In this document: one piece after another, positions 4,327-5,122 of the stretch
Layout: each line of letters begins with the position of its first letter
Position numbering within the stretch: the stretch's first letter is position 1
NCBI GenBank assembly: GCA_934162555.1
Contig: CAKPJE010000078.1
Location: 1 to 5,122, forward strand
Direction: 5' to 3'
Length of the DNA: 5,122 bases
Origin: an uncultured Bacilli bacterium
GTDB lineage: Bacteria; Bacillota_I; Bacilli_A; RF39; UBA660
Notes under the pieces: model-generated
The model's database searches: none
Told to the model about the DNA's origin: nothing
What the model saw: only the letters and a program-made list of their open reading frames with translations
Position numbers and translations under genes: made by a program

Positions 4327-5122
4327 CTAATTAGTATTTCTACTAATATTTAATATTATTCCCACAGATATCATACTTATAAGTAAACTAGAACCACCAT
4401 ATGATATAAATGGTAGCGTAACACCAGTTACAGGAATTAAACCAACAACAACCATTAAGTTCAAAGAAGATTGAAAAGCTAAAGAAAAAGTAATCCCAAA
4501 AGATAAATATTTTTTAAACAAATCATTACAATTTCTAGAAACCTTAAATCCCTCAAAAGTTAAAATCGCGAACAAAATAACTATGATAGATCCCCCAATA
4601 AAGCCTAACTCTTCACAAATAATTGAAAATATGAAATCTGTTTGTGGTTCTGGTAAATAAAAATGCTTTTGCCTAGAAGCACCTAGACCAAGACCAAATA
4701 AAGAACCAGGACCAATAGCATAAAGCGATTGAATTATTTGAAACCCAGTACCCAAAGGATCTTTCCAAGGATCAATAAAAGATAAAATCCTATTAACCCT
4801 ATAAGGCGCAATTATAATTAAACCAGTAATACCAAGTAAACCAAGAATACCCATAAATGCAAAAAAATTCATTTTCACGCCACTTACAAATAGCATCGCA
4901 ATAATAGTAACAGTTATAATTGTACCAGTACCCAAATCAGGTTCTAGCATTATTAAACCAAAAATAATTATTGTAAGTCCTAAAATAGGTAAAACACCAG
5001 ACTTAATATTTTTCATTTCTCTTTTATTATTTTCTAAATATTTAGCAGTAAAAATAATTAAAGCAATCTTCATAAACTCACTAGGCTGAATACCACGAGA
5101 ACCAATACCAAACCATGATCTA
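4327..5122 (-). CDS. SEDS peptidoglycan glycosyltransferase, FtsW/SpoVE type (5' end beyond the window)
   Basis: The frame is open to the right edge: codons before the internal Met at 5071-5073 read RSWFGIGSRGIQPSEF, the conserved FtsW/RodA stretch with QPSE, so that Met is not the start. About 264 residues are visible of an expected 360-400; the N-terminal membrane helices lie outside. SEDS proteins polymerise lipid II into glycan strands at the membrane with a partner class B PBP. Counting from Met 5073, visible marks are EPDLGT (44-49), NRILSFIDPW (94-103), a large outer loop with YLPEPQTDFIF (139-149), where Asp146 matches the essential Asp of the family, EELGFIGG (154-161), PVTGVTLPFISYGGSS (214-229) and the ending LNISR. 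About seven hydrophobic helices are seen. The LNISR ending and PEPQTDFIF favour FtsW or SpoVE over RodA; which of the two is not decidable here. It converges on the decayed CYTH/kinase patch. Confidence 0.93.
   Translation of the reverse strand, partial: RSWFGIGSRGIQPSEFMKIALIIFTAKYLENNKREMKNIKSGVLPILGLTIIIFGLIMLEPDLGTGTIITVTIIAMLFVSGVKMNFFAFMGILGLLGITGLIIIAPYRVNRILSFIDPWKDPLGTGFQIIQSLYAIGPGSLFGLGLGASRQKHFYLPEPQTDFIFSIICEELGFIGGSIIVILFAILTFEGFKVSRNCNDLFKKYLSFGITFSLAFQSSLNLMVVVGLIPVTGVTLPFISYGGSSLLISMISVGIILNISRNTN

Noticed and set aside
4330..4347. Hairpin at the end of the SEDS gene as its terminator
   Set aside because: On the minus strand ATTAGTA and TACTAAT pair around a GAAA loop across the stop codon, but no T run follows and the stem is only 7 mostly A-T pairs. 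It may affect mRNA 3' stability, but there is no support for termination.
1..5122. Mycoplasma-type genetic code (TGA as Trp), suggested by the base composition
   Set aside because: Conserved Trp positions use TGG (for example DPW in the SEDS protein and GW in the M23 protein), and no intact gene needs TGA read through.
1..5122. CRISPR array, tRNA or rRNA gene, insertion sequence or defence system
   Set aside because: I see no regularly spaced repeats, no cloverleaf or rRNA-like sequence, no transposase and no terminal inverted repeats flanking the decayed patch.

Overview
The window is a very AT-rich bacterial segment. Its Shine-Dalgarno sites (GGAGG, AAGGTAGG), sigma-A-like promoters and SpoVE/FtsW-type SEDS protein point to a low-GC Bacillota, perhaps an uncultured gut lineage of Bacilli or Clostridia. 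That placement is an inference. Tryptophan is encoded by TGG throughout and no conserved position needs TGA read as Trp, so the standard bacterial code fits and the Mycoplasma code does not.

Left part (1-2971): three intact plus-strand genes, each with its own compact promoter. They are an S51 (peptidase E-like) peptidase, a secreted coiled-coil plus M23 (LytM) murein endopeptidase, and a PHP-domain phosphoesterase. The M23 and PHP genes are separated by an intrinsic terminator whose loop contains the M23 stop codon, followed at once by the next promoter. This part looks like ordinary chromosomal housekeeping or envelope sequence.

Middle part (2972-4326): a decaying accessory patch. It starts with two tandem terminator-like hairpins, then a promoter, then the N-terminal helix-turn-helix of a LysR-type regulator killed by an in-frame stop and cut short. 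An intact CYTH-domain (triphosphate tunnel) gene follows. Fourteen bases before its ATG-proximal neighbour's ribosome site lies the end of CYTH, and that neighbour is the broken remains of a thymidylate-kinase-like P-loop gene with two frame switches and an internal stop. The CYTH gene is therefore the only survivor of what was probably a small regulator/CYTH/kinase cassette.

Right part (4327-5122): the C-terminal two thirds of a SEDS glycosyltransferase (FtsW/SpoVE type) on the minus strand, running off the right edge and converging on the decayed cassette. Together with the M23 enzyme it gives the window a cell-wall flavour, although the two are separate transcription units.

I do not see a clear undescribed system. 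The points most worth a second look are the CYTH/kinase pair, the substituted first CYTH motif, and the repeated promoter design of an extended -10 almost abutting the ribosome binding site.
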